A DNA stretch of 64,000 nt, from positions 239,565-303,564 of the IMG/VR virus record IMGVR_UViG_3300037042_006844. One strand, given 5' to 3'. The DNA comes from a virus. This document shows, one piece after another, positions 49,919 through 60,357 of this stretch; the first letter of the stretch is position 1, and each line of letters begins with the position of its first letter. The notes beneath the pieces were generated by a model that worked only from the letters and a program-made list of their open reading frames with translations, was not told the origin of the DNA and made no database searches. The position numbers and the translations under genes are program-made.

Positions 49919-51223
49919 TCACACTAACTGCAAATCATTGTAACTTTTTCCCACGTAAACCTTAACCTTGAACTTGTTGTTGCGAATAATACCAACAATG
50001 TCGTTAATTTCGGACTGGGTAACACTGTCAGCGATGTCAAACAGAATGCTGTCGTAAATGTATAAAATCGGTGTAATTGGTTTGCCCGTCGAATATTTTA
50101 GGCAATTGCTCAAACTGTTCAATCCATACTCGGTTTCAGCAGCTTGAATGATGTATGCGAACAACTTGTTTTTGTTGGGATCGGAAATGTGTTCTTTGGT
50201 AATTTTGCGTTTATAGACTGGGGTTTTCACATATCCTTTGTCCAAAAACGTAGCCCAATATTTGTCTTTCAGTTTATCAGTTTGCTCAAAATACGGAATG
50301 TGAATATGCTGGCTGGAAATCTGTCCATACAAATTGATCATTGTCAGTTTTTTGGCTTTACCCAACAATTCCTTACTTACTGTCTCAACATTGTAATATT
50401 GCTTTGCCAAGTGCTCATAAACCGTTTCATCGTCTGGAACTTTATACCCAATTAAATTGGCGACGATATAAGGATGAAACCCAGTGAAATCGACCATCAA
50501 CAATTTTCCGTTGGAATATCGCGAGGTGAAACTGGCTCGGCACCCATCCTCTTTATTGAGAGCTACATAATTAACACCGTCAAATTTATTGCTGGGGCGA
50601 CCAGTTGGATTGTAAATATTGTATTCACTGAACACTTTGTTATCCACGATTCTCACATCAAAAAACTTCGTGAATATATCTGAATCAACATGCAGACCGA
50701 CTCGTTCCACTTCAAACAAAGTATCAGTTACCACGTTGTTAAAAAATTTGTAGCAATATGTTTCAGTTTTTTCGAGGTCGTAATTTTTTATATACTCAAC
50801 CTCTGTGTCAAACTCTGTTTGATGAATCGCAAACGGAGTAATCATTCCCATGCGATTCACGTTGCTGTGAGCTATATGTGAGCGCGTTGTAAACGCATGT
50901 TTTGGCACTTCTATAATATCGCCATCTTTTAAGAATTGAAACAGATTGAGATCATACAAAGCGAACTCTGGCAACTGGTATTTGTTGCGCTTTTTGTTGA
51001 TTACGTAAACCTTTTTTCCAGTTATGATGTTTTTGAATTCATCCCAAGAACAATTGGGAACAATATCTGGATGAGAAAAATTGCAATATATCGACTGTTG
51101 GGTGTCGAGTTCATAAACAAAAGCGGCAATAACCACATCTTGAGACGGATGAATATGTCCGTCCTGCAAAACAAGTTTGAGGTATATTTTTCGCTGTTCT
51201 ATCACAGCTTGAGTGTAACTCAA
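49919..51223 (-). CDS. Divergent family A DNA polymerase-like protein
   Basis: 434 aa. Order and spacing of family A palm/fingers motifs: YNIYNPTGRPSNKFDGVNYV (~201-220; cf. TGRLSS...PNLQNI of Pol I) with CRASFTSR, motif A LLMVDFTGFHPYIVA (D245; cf. DYSQIELR), motif B-like AKKLTMINLYGQIS (K291, YG 299-300; cf. K..NFG..YG) and motif C ILYIYDSILFDI (D391; cf. VHDE). Both catalytic aspartates are kept, but the protein is too short for a full thumb plus exonuclease. It coexists with the gp43-like polymerase. Roles could include repair, translesion synthesis or a non-polymerase use of the fold. Located next to the baseplate genes. Confidence 0.7.
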   Translation of the reverse strand: MSYTQAVIEQRKIYLKLVLQDGHIHPSQDVVIAAFVYELDTQQSIYCNFSHPDIVPNCSWDEFKNIITGKKVYVINKKRNKYQLPEFALYDLNLFQFLKDGDIIEVPKHAFTTRSHIAHSNVNRMGMITPFAIHQTEFDTEVEYIKNYDLEKTETYCYKFFNNVVTDTLFEVERVGLHVDSDIFTKFFDVRIVDNKVFSEYNIYNPTGRPSNKFDGVNYVALNKEDGCRASFTSRYSNGKLLMVDFTGFHPYIVANLIGYKVPDDETVYEHLAKQYYNVETVSKELLGKAKKLTMINLYGQISSQHIHIPYFEQTDKLKDKYWATFLDKGYVKTPVYKRKITKEHISDPNKNKLFAYIIQAAETEYGLNSLSNCLKYSTGKPITPILYIYDSILFDIADSVTQSEINDIVGIIRNNKFKVKVYVGKSYNDLQLV

Positions 51224-51244
51224 ACTATTCGGAAGTCAACCTGC

Positions 51245-51631
51245 TCAATATCCGCGCCAAAACTGCAATGGATTTGTCAACACGTTTTCAATCCCCGGCA
51301 TCGTTTTTTTAAGATTGGAAATTTGCAAACGATTGAACTCCTCCACCCCAGACTCCACGAGCATAGAGCCTTTACGTAGATTATTTTTGATCCCACTGAT
51401 TTGCCATTTCAATTCGCCTTTGATAAAAAAACCATCATCGGTGGCTGAATAATCTCTTGCGTTGGTTTCTATGATTTGATTTTGGTTACGCTTGGTGACA
51501 AAATATCGTGACATGAACCCGACCTCATACATATTTGGGCTTGGAGTGGGCAAATATGTGGCCGGTATCAGAAACGAGAAATTATCCAGCCCCAATCTAT
51601 ATTTCAATTTTGGATCGGTATTGAGAATCAT
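51245..51631 (-). CDS. Probable tail/baseplate component
   Basis: 128 aa, beta-rich (LGLDNFSFLIPATYLPTPSP, MYEVGFMSRYFVTKRNQNQI, FFIKGELKWQISGIKNNLRK), not recognised by family. Its ATG overlaps the stop of the 1017-aa baseplate gene by 4 nt, so it belongs to that operon and is probably a virion or assembly protein. Confidence 0.65.
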   Translation of the reverse strand: MILNTDPKLKYRLGLDNFSFLIPATYLPTPSPNMYEVGFMSRYFVTKRNQNQIIETNARDYSATDDGFFIKGELKWQISGIKNNLRKGSMLVESGVEEFNRLQISNLKKTMPGIENVLTNPLQFWRGY

Positions 51632-54600
51632 ATTGTTGTGTATTTAAGATTTCGTCCGCCAGTGGTTTTCAACATCGCGGTCACAATGGTTTCCCATTTA
51701 CCAGCATTGAGTTGATGCTCCACTTCACTGATCATAAATATGACGTTACCAGGAACATATGGTTTTGGCAAATTCGAAATCGCAAAATGTTGAAACATTC
51801 TAAACCCGAAAATACCGTCGAGTGACATCGTTATTGTAAAATTGTCAGCTGGACCAGCATAACGAGCAGTGTTGTTCTGCAAGTCTCCATCATCCAACAT
51901 TTCTCGCAATTTTGGCTTCAACGTGGGAGGTAGATTTAGATAAACCCAACCGAAATAATTTTCAGTTCCTGGTGGGATTGGACCGTATGGGTCTTCATCG
52001 GGCTTCATGGCTCTGATACGCATCACCAACACTTCTTGGTCTTGCTTGCCTTGTGTTTGTAGCTGGCGTATTTCTTCATTTTTATCCATCAATGGACCGT
52101 GCGGCACACCTTTGTCGTGCTCAACGGGTGCCGCATCATTTTCTTTTGCGAGCTTTGCTTCGGAAGCCAATTGGTTGATTTTTTCTCTGACCAATTTTTT
52201 CAATTCTTCATCGTCGAACCGATCCACATAAGAAACAGCTGGAACACCACGACCAATTTGGGTGATCTTCTCAATTTTTTCGGCTGTATTTAGTTTGGTA
52301 TCACCAGCAACTTCGGTTATCTGTCCCGCTGCTGTTGCTGCATTCTGACCACTTCCATACAATACTTGATTGACTTGATCGTTGGTCATGGTCACATCAA
52401 AATTGATTTTTTTGATCACGTTGGAAGTTGACCCGAGTTCGAACTGATAAATTGGTGTTCCTTCCGATACCGTGATGTTTTTATCAATGATGGACAATCC
52501 GCCCAAAGGATTGTTGACCACTTCAAAATTCCAAAAATTGTCAACCGATTCATTGATCGTGTTCAAAATTTTATTGACCATTTGCTGCAATGTTTTGATC
52601 GAGCCATCCTTGCCAATTTCGATCAACTTGCTTTTACTCATGTAAATGTGTTTGAAATAGCCGTGATAATATCCACGATACTGTCTTGGTCCCAGAGTTT
52701 TTGTTTCTTTGAACGGAAACGCCGCCGATGCTGCTTTCTTGCCTCCACGCATGTAATACAGTTTGTTGATGAGCATATCCAAATCATCACGAACGGCTCC
52801 CAATGTTTTGAATGTGTTTCTTGCTTTACGGGCTGCTTTCCAAATTGAAAACGACTGCGTTTTGTTTGGATTGTTTCCAGACTCTTTTTCAGCTTTTTCG
52901 CCAGCAGTAATCTCATGATTGAGATTCTTGCCATAATATTGCAACAAAAACGAATTGTTGGCTGCATCGATTGCTTCCAAATAACCATCTCTAGGCTTTG
53001 GACCGTTTGGATTCGGTGTTCTTCCAATGTTGACTTTTGGAGCAATGGAATTTGGGATCAGCACATTCTTGTCACAAGAAATTAGGTTGGGGTGAGCACT
53101 CACAACAAAATCCGAAATATCGATCCTATTATTGTTGGTCGTTTTTTCAGAACAGAAAAGATTGATCAACTCAAAAACAAAATCCATCTGGAACCACACT
53201 TCATCGTTGCCGCTATCATTGTAATCGAAATCCACATCTTTGTCGGCAAATGAAACAATCTTTCGACCTGCGAATGTCGGTTCGGTTGCGGCTCCATATT
53301 GGATCGCTGGCTTGGTTGACGGCTCCACCATGCTTTGAGTCAATGCGTCTTCTTGAGATTTGGAAAAATTCGACGCAATTGCCATTAAACCTTGGACGGA
53401 TTTTTTCACTATAGTGTCTGCTGTGCTGGCTTGTTGCGGCAGTTTGTATGCTCCATAAACATCCTCATATCTTCCCATGAAAATTCGGTTTTCCATTTTG
53501 CCATTGTAAAAAACCTTTCCTGGGTTTTTCGTATTGGCCGGGGCTTTCATTATGGCAGCAATCGCTTCGCTTTTTTCTTTGCTTTGAGCCTCTTTTTTAT
53601 TTGATGACAATAAACGCTCGGCGTTTTTGATAATATAGTCGATGAAATTACCATTGTCCTTCACCACTTGTTTGATGAACGAAAGATATGTGACGAGGCA
53701 CTCTTTCAAATTAATATATTCGGTGGTGCTACCGTCTTTGTTTTCTGTGACCGTTGGGTTGTCAACTCTAAATCCAGAATACATCGCTTGTCTAGAAATG
53801 AGTTCAGTATTACAATTGTATACAAATCCATCTTCAGTTGAAAAATTGTATTTGCTGATGATACCAGTTATAAGCCCATAATTACCCAAAGATTCGTAAT
53901 AACGGTTCAATGCCAATTCTGGGCGTTGAATCAGTTCCCAACATTTTTCTTTGTTGTTGAAATCCAACAGAGAATCGTTGTTGAACAAATTCCAACCGAT
54001 TTCCAGAAATACATTGATTTTTGGACTCAGCCAAAACGGCATCATATATTCCAACTGAGCAAGACTGTAGCATTTCCACTGAATCGTGGCATTGCTCATC
54101 ATATCTCTGTTGGTTTTGATCGATACTGATGTGATACCTGGGGGAGGCAACACAGACGGCACGACTGAATTTTGCGGAAACTGTGGATTGTTTTCTTGGT
54201 TGTTATACCAAGTCAGCGATCTATATTTTGGGTCAATATAATGTGGCTGACCATCGGCTTGATATCCAATAATGGCTCGGTCTTCTGACAATACTCCATT
54301 TTTTTGTTGAAAGCCATATGCGTTTGCAAAGCCCTCTCCACCTTGCAGCAAAAATCCTTTGTAGATCGGCATTTTCCCGTCTTTGAAAAGATAGCTGCTC
54401 ATTGGCACCGCTGGATTGATAATGTTCCCCGTGCCGTTGGAAAATGCTCGAACCCAAGGAGTCATTGGACCTTTGTATTTTGCGTGGTCCACTGGAAAAT
54501 TGAAAGTTGCTTGTGTGGTGCCAAACTGTCCAATATTGTTGGTATTGCTTCTGCGTCTCAATTCTCGCACTAACTGCCAGGGAATGTTTTGAGCCTCCCA

Positions 54601-54681
54601 CCAACGAATTTCTTCAACGATATCGTTTCGGTCTGGCGTTGCCCACGTTGGAACTTTGCTCACATCAATCTCTTTTGCCAT
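51628..54681 (-). CDS. Large baseplate structural protein (hub-like)
   Basis: 1017 aa. No signal peptide. ITSVSIKTNRDMMSNATIQW (~195) and QLEYMMPFWLSPKINVFLEI resemble the core of tail-hub/baseplate proteins. The last ~120 residues (FTITMSLDGIFGFRMFQHFA, VPGNVIFMISEVEHQLNAGK, WETIVTAMLKTTGG) look like the C-terminal domain of gp27/gpD-type hub proteins, which end with a 'W.T.i...l' strand. A helical, charged region (~860-920) lies before it. Placement just after a LysM/gp53-like gene and the tail-tube-associated gene supports a baseplate role. The precise T4 equivalent is not determined. Confidence 0.75.
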   Translation of the reverse strand: MAKEIDVSKVPTWATPDRNDIVEEIRWWEAQNIPWQLVRELRRRSNTNNIGQFGTTQATFNFPVDHAKYKGPMTPWVRAFSNGTGNIINPAVPMSSYLFKDGKMPIYKGFLLQGGEGFANAYGFQQKNGVLSEDRAIIGYQADGQPHYIDPKYRSLTWYNNQENNPQFPQNSVVPSVLPPPGITSVSIKTNRDMMSNATIQWKCYSLAQLEYMMPFWLSPKINVFLEIGWNLFNNDSLLDFNNKEKCWELIQRPELALNRYYESLGNYGLITGIISKYNFSTEDGFVYNCNTELISRQAMYSGFRVDNPTVTENKDGSTTEYINLKECLVTYLSFIKQVVKDNGNFIDYIIKNAERLLSSNKKEAQSKEKSEAIAAIMKAPANTKNPGKVFYNGKMENRIFMGRYEDVYGAYKLPQQASTADTIVKKSVQGLMAIASNFSKSQEDALTQSMVEPSTKPAIQYGAATEPTFAGRKIVSFADKDVDFDYNDSGNDEVWFQMDFVFELINLFCSEKTTNNNRIDISDFVVSAHPNLISCDKNVLIPNSIAPKVNIGRTPNPNGPKPRDGYLEAIDAANNSFLLQYYGKNLNHEITAGEKAEKESGNNPNKTQSFSIWKAARKARNTFKTLGAVRDDLDMLINKLYYMRGGKKAASAAFPFKETKTLGPRQYRGYYHGYFKHIYMSKSKLIEIGKDGSIKTLQQMVNKILNTINESVDNFWNFEVVNNPLGGLSIIDKNITVSEGTPIYQFELGSTSNVIKKINFDVTMTNDQVNQVLYGSGQNAATAAGQITEVAGDTKLNTAEKIEKITQIGRGVPAVSYVDRFDDEELKKLVREKINQLASEAKLAKENDAAPVEHDKGVPHGPLMDKNEEIRQLQTQGKQDQEVLVMRIRAMKPDEDPYGPIPPGTENYFGWVYLNLPPTLKPKLREMLDDGDLQNNTARYAGPADNFTITMSLDGIFGFRMFQHFAISNLPKPYVPGNVIFMISEVEHQLNAGKWETIVTAMLKTTGGRNLKYTTI

Positions 54682-54692
54682 AAAACAGTTTT

Positions 54693-54986
54693 TTAAGAAT
54701 TGGCTGCTTTCAAACGTCGCATAATCTCTGGTAAATTTCCAGGGATGCGCAACTGTTTGCCTACAGGTATCGATAACTTGCCCTTGCCAATGTTATTGGC
54801 ATTGGCTATAATCCAATAATATCCCTCATCACCATAATACGTTTTTGCCAAACTGTCAAGATAATCTTGCTCACTCGCAATAATGTAAATATCGGATGGG
54901 TCGGTTGGGATGACTGGATAATAAGTGGTTTGATACACTCTACTACCGTCGAACCGTTTTTCAATTGGTGTATACTGATATCTCAT
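54693..54986 (-). CDS. LysM-like / T4 gp53-like baseplate wedge protein
   Basis: 97 aa from the ATG at 54986 (CAAATATGAGATATC context, 5 nt after the upstream stop); the ATG at 55010 would overlap the upstream gene by 19 nt. DIYIIASEQDYLDSLAKTYY and GDEGYYWIIANANNIGKGKL leading into SIPVGKQLRIP form a LysM-type fold as in gp53 wedge proteins and other myovirus 'LysM' baseplate proteins, which join wedges or bind peptidoglycan-like surfaces. Confidence 0.78.
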   Translation of the reverse strand: MRYQYTPIEKRFDGSRVYQTTYYPVIPTDPSDIYIIASEQDYLDSLAKTYYGDEGYYWIIANANNIGKGKLSIPVGKQLRIPGNLPEIMRRLKAANS

Positions 54987-54991
54987 ATTTG

Positions 54992-57604
54992 TTATTGTCC
55001 CATGCCCCACACTTCTCTATCGGCTGATACTCCTAGCCCTCCTGTCTGTTGAATTTGTGGACTGTAATCGATACGGTTTTTAGGGTTGGTATCAGGATCG
55101 CCTCCCAGCATCGCATCGTTATCATAACGAATCTTTGTGGAGAAAGTTTTGGGACGTTTCAATGAAGTATTTCCAGATTCTCCCGGTAAATATCCATACA
55201 CATCAAGCCCATTGTCATTCACGACTGGAGCATCTCCCCAGATTGCTCTGCCAGTTTTTGGGCGATCCTTCTCAAGCACATTCATTTCAATTTGAATGTC
55301 TGCCGTTCTTGGAAATTGTGCAAACCGTCCCTCAGAACTAGCTCGATTTGAATTACCGTCATTCGAAAGAATACTTGTCAACAAAGTATTTTCATCTTCC
55401 CATGAAATTTTAGCTCGGGGACCATAACTCCAAATTTTTGCTTCTTCTGGCATCGTTTCCCAACTAGCCTCATCTGGAATACTTACATTACAACTATTGA
55501 TCACCACGTTGTGATTTTTGTAAAAATCGCCCAATGTCAATTGCACCATCGGACTGATCATAAAACCTCCGGCTGCTTGCATAGTATAATTTGCTGGGCG
55601 AGTCAAACCAACAAGATAGTTGATTCTACTCCACATCGGCATCAACTCTTTGATACTATGTGCGTTGACTGTGAAATTGAAACTCACACTACGAGTGAAC
55701 CCTTTGTAATAATATAGCTTGTCAGGACGACCCAAATATTCAATCGACTCCCACTGTGCTTGATTGTTGTCGGTCAAACTTTTTACTGTGGCATTGAACG
55801 GAATGTAATTTTTATTGACTATATCATAAAAAAAGAATTTGATGATATCGGGACCATAAACGCCATAAGTGTCGGTTTCTGAATACAACGTTTTGAACTG
55901 ACCGATACTCAATACTTCCAACGCATTGACGTAATCAACATCGTTTGTAGGACGAATGAATCGAGCATTTTTTCCGACGCGAAGAGGAAAATTAGCTAAC
56001 TCATCATTTACAGTGGCTCTACCATCTACATATTTAAGATAATTAATATTATCAATAACTTCGTCCATGCCCACTTTGTCAGTGCCATACTTGGCAAACT
56101 GAATCGGTGCGAGCATTTCTTTATTCACGGAATATTTTGGGTTCGAACTTTCAAACCCGCCAATATTGGATGCCAGAATATTATTTCTGATTTCTATCGC
56201 TTGAGCTTCTCTGCTCTGCGGATCACTGAACTGATCTTTGAAATCTTTTACATTTTGGACCAAAACTTTATAATTGAAAAGTTGATCACTTCGCTCTGTA
56301 TCCTTCTCATTTCCAAATGACGACCCAACGACTGCGCCATATTTAAGCGTTCCGTCTTTAGCAAGGTCTTTGATATTACCAACTGTTATCGAGGTATCTG
56401 TTGCCAATGAAACTCCATCGTCAACCAAAATACCAACTTGATTTGATTGGAATGTTGCAACCGATGCAACACTTGGCGCATAGTAATTTCCGTTGATGAT
56501 CAAACGACTATAATCTGGTGGGTTTTTGCTTTTATTATAGAACCGCTGCGGAACCGCAAGCGAATAACTAGCTTTCTTGCCAAACCCAATTGAATTTAAC
56601 AAACCGCTTACGATTCCAGCTTTGGCTCCAGCAGGAGATGTTTGACTAAACATTTTGCCAGAGTTCAGCATCATGTCGTAGGTTTCTTCGTCGGCACGAT
56701 AATTTGCAGCCCAAGGTTGCTTTGGTGGAAGAATGCCGCCAAGAAGAGTTTTATTTTGAATGAACTTACCCGCCGCTGTGAGCAGCTTGCTAAAAAATCC
56801 TCCTCCACCACCACTATTGATCCAACGACTGTATCGTGGCGCATTGTATGCATTTGTGGCAGTATTACCACGCAGCAAATCTTTGACATCGTTACGAGCA
56901 ATTGATGTGACCACCTCATCGGAACGATCTCCACCTCCAATTAAACTACTAAACGTGCCAGTATTGATTCCCAAAAATCCACCCGGGCGGCTTGCTGTGC
57001 TTGCCACAGAACTGCGTGGCGGAGGAGGCACGGGTGGTCCACCCCCAAGAAAACCTCCGATTGTCGAAACAACACTGCCCAAACCCATGCTGTTCACAAG
57101 ACCACCAATAATATTGCTAGTATCCAAATGGCGAGTGGGCGAATCGAGCAAACCAAATGATGCTGGCTTGAGCGCGGCAATCAGTGGTGAAGCCGGATTG
57201 TAAACCTTAGTTTCATCAAAAGCTTGGTATCCTTGTAAAATCAATTGTTTGCCAATGAACTGAAAACCTTTGTTTGACCCCAAATATTTGCGCACCAAAT
57301 TTGCATCTTGAGCAGCAGATGACATCATGGTGTTGGCTTTGCTTTTCTGGCCCTGATTTGGGTTTTTGTAATCGAAACGATGTTTTAATACATTGGAAAG
57401 ACCAACATCTTCTGGTTTGTTGACGCTATACAACTTCTCCGCATTACCGTTATTGGAAAACAATGCTTCGATCTTACCAGGGGATCTGATATTAATAAAA
57501 TTGCCAGACGGCAGTGACAAACCCGACCCTTGCACTTGTGACAGTGTAGTTACTTGTTCTCCACCGGACGTAAAGCCCTCAACGAATGTATTGCTATTTG
57601 CCAT
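54992..57604 (-). CDS. Baseplate/tail-tube-associated structural protein
   Basis: 870 aa. The N-terminal ~340 residues are low-complexity Gly/Pro/Ser (IGGFLGGGPPVPPPPRSSVA, NSGGGGGFFSKLL). The C-terminal ~300 residues, with WESIEYLGRPDKLYYYKGFT, RSVSFNFTVNAHSIKELMPM, WSRINYLVGLTRPANY and VVINSCNVSIPDEASWE, match the pattern of conserved myovirus baseplate proteins at the tube end (T4 gp48/gp54 neighbourhood). Directly downstream of the tape measure gene, as in the T4 order 29-48-54. Preceded by CTATTTATATA before its ATG. Confidence 0.75.
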   Translation of the reverse strand: MANSNTFVEGFTSGGEQVTTLSQVQGSGLSLPSGNFINIRSPGKIEALFSNNGNAEKLYSVNKPEDVGLSNVLKHRFDYKNPNQGQKSKANTMMSSAAQDANLVRKYLGSNKGFQFIGKQLILQGYQAFDETKVYNPASPLIAALKPASFGLLDSPTRHLDTSNIIGGLVNSMGLGSVVSTIGGFLGGGPPVPPPPRSSVASTASRPGGFLGINTGTFSSLIGGGDRSDEVVTSIARNDVKDLLRGNTATNAYNAPRYSRWINSGGGGGFFSKLLTAAGKFIQNKTLLGGILPPKQPWAANYRADEETYDMMLNSGKMFSQTSPAGAKAGIVSGLLNSIGFGKKASYSLAVPQRFYNKSKNPPDYSRLIINGNYYAPSVASVATFQSNQVGILVDDGVSLATDTSITVGNIKDLAKDGTLKYGAVVGSSFGNEKDTERSDQLFNYKVLVQNVKDFKDQFSDPQSREAQAIEIRNNILASNIGGFESSNPKYSVNKEMLAPIQFAKYGTDKVGMDEVIDNINYLKYVDGRATVNDELANFPLRVGKNARFIRPTNDVDYVNALEVLSIGQFKTLYSETDTYGVYGPDIIKFFFYDIVNKNYIPFNATVKSLTDNNQAQWESIEYLGRPDKLYYYKGFTRSVSFNFTVNAHSIKELMPMWSRINYLVGLTRPANYTMQAAGGFMISPMVQLTLGDFYKNHNVVINSCNVSIPDEASWETMPEEAKIWSYGPRAKISWEDENTLLTSILSNDGNSNRASSEGRFAQFPRTADIQIEMNVLEKDRPKTGRAIWGDAPVVNDNGLDVYGYLPGESGNTSLKRPKTFSTKIRYDNDAMLGGDPDTNPKNRIDYSPQIQQTGGLGVSADREVWGMGQ

Positions 57605-57609
57605 TGTAT

Positions 57610-57617
57610 ATAAATAG
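57610..57617 (-). promoter_or_regulatory. CTATTTAT motif upstream of the 57604 baseplate gene
   Basis: Coding-sense CTATTTAT, 5 nt before the ATG at 57604. Confidence 0.35.
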
Positions 57618-57622
57618 AGATA

Positions 57623-60295
57623 TTATCCGATTGTTACTTGTCCGAATGAACCTCTTTGTGAAGTTGTTTTAGCCAATACGTAACTAACTTTGACTCCGTC
57701 CAAATTGACAGCGATGCCGCCGCTTGCCATCATATTGGCCAGCACATCGAACTTATCTGCAAGAACTTGAAGACCAGCTTTGATGTCGCTATTGTTATCA
57801 TCCTTATTATTTGAGCCAGCAGCGAGCACTCCAGACGATCCGGCGGCTCCTCCTCCAAAATCAAGTGCTGGTAATTTCATAGACCCCAATTCTTTCAAAG
57901 AGCCAACTGCCACTTGCAAACCTTCGGCAGACTGACTGAGCATATCAATTTGAGCCGTGATGCTTTCCAATTGCGCCGTCGGGAACGCGGTCAGGCTTTG
58001 TCCCAACTCAACCATAGCCGATGATATTTGCCCAATTCCTATGGCAGCTTTTGTCAATTTTACAAGCCCAATATCAGCAATAATCGATAAGCCAGTTGCT
58101 ACACTCATTATAACTTCGGGTAAAGCTTGAAATACAGCAAGCATTGTATCAAAGGCTTTGACAATAACTCCCCCCACAACCGTTGCCAGTGCGCTAATGG
58201 TTTTGCCTATGGAGTCGAGTGCTGGTGCTGCCATTTTAAGAGCAAAACCAACTTCCATAGCTGCTAATCCCATGCCCAACAAAGCGACTGTCAAAATAAG
58301 TAGACCCGGAGCTATAGCTTCCGCCATCAAAGCAAATGCTCCAAGTGCCAACATCATAATTGACATACCAATAGTAAATGCGAGGATTTGACCCACGCTC
58401 ACAGTTCCTAAATTCTGAAGGGCTTTGCTTACTCCCCATGCAGCCGCTGCCATAGCCAACATCAATACTGCGATTTTGGCGATACTACCGGGGGAAATTG
58501 CATTCATTGCGTTTCCCAAATCTTTCAGCCCAGTTGACACTGCACTTAATGCTGATCCAACTCCCTGACCCGCCGATTGTGCTGCTTTTGCAAACACATT
58601 TCCAAGAAAGTCAACGAGTTTTGATAAACCGAATTTCAATCCATAAAATGCCGTAACGAGTAGTCCGATTCCAACAACCGCAGTCATAGACCATTTTGCG
58701 AGAGGATTTTCCAAATTAGTAATATATGAAATGAATTTGAAAAATACTGTCTGAATACTCATAATCAGTCTGTAAATTGGTTCCAACAACTTACCAATAT
58801 TAATCAGTGCTTCTTGTTTAGATTTGTTTAATTTTTCAAGTTCGGCTTCCGCAGTTTTTTGTTTGAGCATCAATTCCAACTCTGCTTTTCGAGCTTCCGG
58901 TCCCTTTTTTTGCAGCGCATTTAACTCTTCTTGCGCCTTCTTCATTTTCTTTGCTTCCTCTGGGAACATGCGCTCGGCTTCAATCAAATTTTTCTTTTGG
59001 GTTTGAATTTTCAACAATTCACCAAAATCTTTACCCGTTGCATCTGCCAAAGCTTTGCGCTGATTGTAGTTCAGCTTGTCGAGATCGCCAACTCGTGCGA
59101 TTTCTTTTTGTAGTGCCTTTTCACCCTCGATGACGTTTCCTTGGAAAAACAATCGGCGAGATTCATTGAAATTGATACCTTGCCCCAATAATGCACTGGC
59201 TTTGAGTTCCGCTCCAATACTACTTTCGAAATTCAACAAAGAATCTGCACTTTTTGCGGCGGCTTCCAAACTAGTTCCCAATTTTCTTGCTTCGGCAGCC
59301 TGTTTAATCAACTCAGTTGTGTTGCCTTTGAACACGACTTTTACAGCGTTGCTTGCATTGGCAACGTCCTTCATCACCATGCCCATTGGAACACCAGCAG
59401 CTTCAGCCGCTTTTGCAGCAATCACAGTCATCGCCTCTTGCGCCATGACAGATGTTCCGCCTACTTCAGCAAGCGTGGTTTGAAATTTTACTGCTTCATC
59501 GACAGAAAGACCGGTGAGACGGCTAATATTTGCGGATTCTTTACCAATGGATGCCAACTGCGAATCTGTCATCGCATATTCTTTTCGGATCGCCGTTACT
59601 GCTTTTAGAATTTCTTGATTAGATGCTAGGTTCGATGCTACACCAGTATTTATTTTCTGAATCGCTTCATATTGACGATTGATCTCGTCTTTGGTAGTGC
59701 CCTGCGCTTTGGCTTCTTCACTTAACAATTTATCATATCCTTCGCCCAATGACATCATTGTTGAGTATATGGAATGAATCCATTCCAGTGTTCGTTTCTG
59801 TTTTCCAAGCGATTCCAATTGACTATCAGTGTCAGCTTTAAGCTTGTTGGCTTCGCGACCGATATCGGCATAGATTTTTATAGAATCTATTAAATTTGTC
59901 TCTTGCGATTGTAAATGTGATAATCGTTTAGCTTCTATAGCGGTTAATGCAGCGCCGCCAGTGGTTGCTGCCGCTGTATTTTTCTTTTCTAATGCCGCTA
60001 GCTCTAAGAGCTGATCGCGAATAGCTTGCTTCGAAGACAAAGCTTGCTCAATTGTCTTATTATATGCAGCAGATTGATTTTTAAGAGCGTCATATTGAAC
60101 ACCCATGCGGCTCAACTGTTTTTCCAACATTGCCGCTGGATCGACGGCACTGCCCATTTTCTTTCCAAACTCTTCAGCACTTTTGGATAGAGATAATAAT
60201 TTTTTATTTCCCGCATCCACTTCTTTTTGGAACTCGGTCATAACCTTACCAAGTTCCGTTCGAAGATCCCGTATGTCTTTGGTATAATCAGCCAT
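57623..60295 (-). CDS. Tail tape measure protein
   Basis: 890 aa. The N-terminal ~520 residues are long coiled-coil helices (DIRDLRTELGKVMTEFQKEV, KMKKAQEELNALQKKGPEAR). The C-terminal ~350 are alternating hydrophobic, Ala/Gly-rich helices (SIAKIAVLMLAMAAAAWGVS, FALMAEAIAPGLLILTVALL), the classic tape-measure design in which the protein fills the tail tube, sets its length and may form a channel in the host membrane. Follows the gp26-like assembly gene and precedes the tube-end gene. The length implies a tail of roughly T4-like size or longer. Confidence 0.88.
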   Translation of the reverse strand: MADYTKDIRDLRTELGKVMTEFQKEVDAGNKKLLSLSKSAEEFGKKMGSAVDPAAMLEKQLSRMGVQYDALKNQSAAYNKTIEQALSSKQAIRDQLLELAALEKKNTAAATTGGAALTAIEAKRLSHLQSQETNLIDSIKIYADIGREANKLKADTDSQLESLGKQKRTLEWIHSIYSTMMSLGEGYDKLLSEEAKAQGTTKDEINRQYEAIQKINTGVASNLASNQEILKAVTAIRKEYAMTDSQLASIGKESANISRLTGLSVDEAVKFQTTLAEVGGTSVMAQEAMTVIAAKAAEAAGVPMGMVMKDVANASNAVKVVFKGNTTELIKQAAEARKLGTSLEAAAKSADSLLNFESSIGAELKASALLGQGINFNESRRLFFQGNVIEGEKALQKEIARVGDLDKLNYNQRKALADATGKDFGELLKIQTQKKNLIEAERMFPEEAKKMKKAQEELNALQKKGPEARKAELELMLKQKTAEAELEKLNKSKQEALINIGKLLEPIYRLIMSIQTVFFKFISYITNLENPLAKWSMTAVVGIGLLVTAFYGLKFGLSKLVDFLGNVFAKAAQSAGQGVGSALSAVSTGLKDLGNAMNAISPGSIAKIAVLMLAMAAAAWGVSKALQNLGTVSVGQILAFTIGMSIMMLALGAFALMAEAIAPGLLILTVALLGMGLAAMEVGFALKMAAPALDSIGKTISALATVVGGVIVKAFDTMLAVFQALPEVIMSVATGLSIIADIGLVKLTKAAIGIGQISSAMVELGQSLTAFPTAQLESITAQIDMLSQSAEGLQVAVGSLKELGSMKLPALDFGGGAAGSSGVLAAGSNNKDDNNSDIKAGLQVLADKFDVLANMMASGGIAVNLDGVKVSYVLAKTTSQRGSFGQVTIG

Positions 60296-60357
60296 ATGTT
60301 CCTAAATATATTCTATAATAATAAATATCCAACCTTCTGAAAGTAGGAGTATCTATT

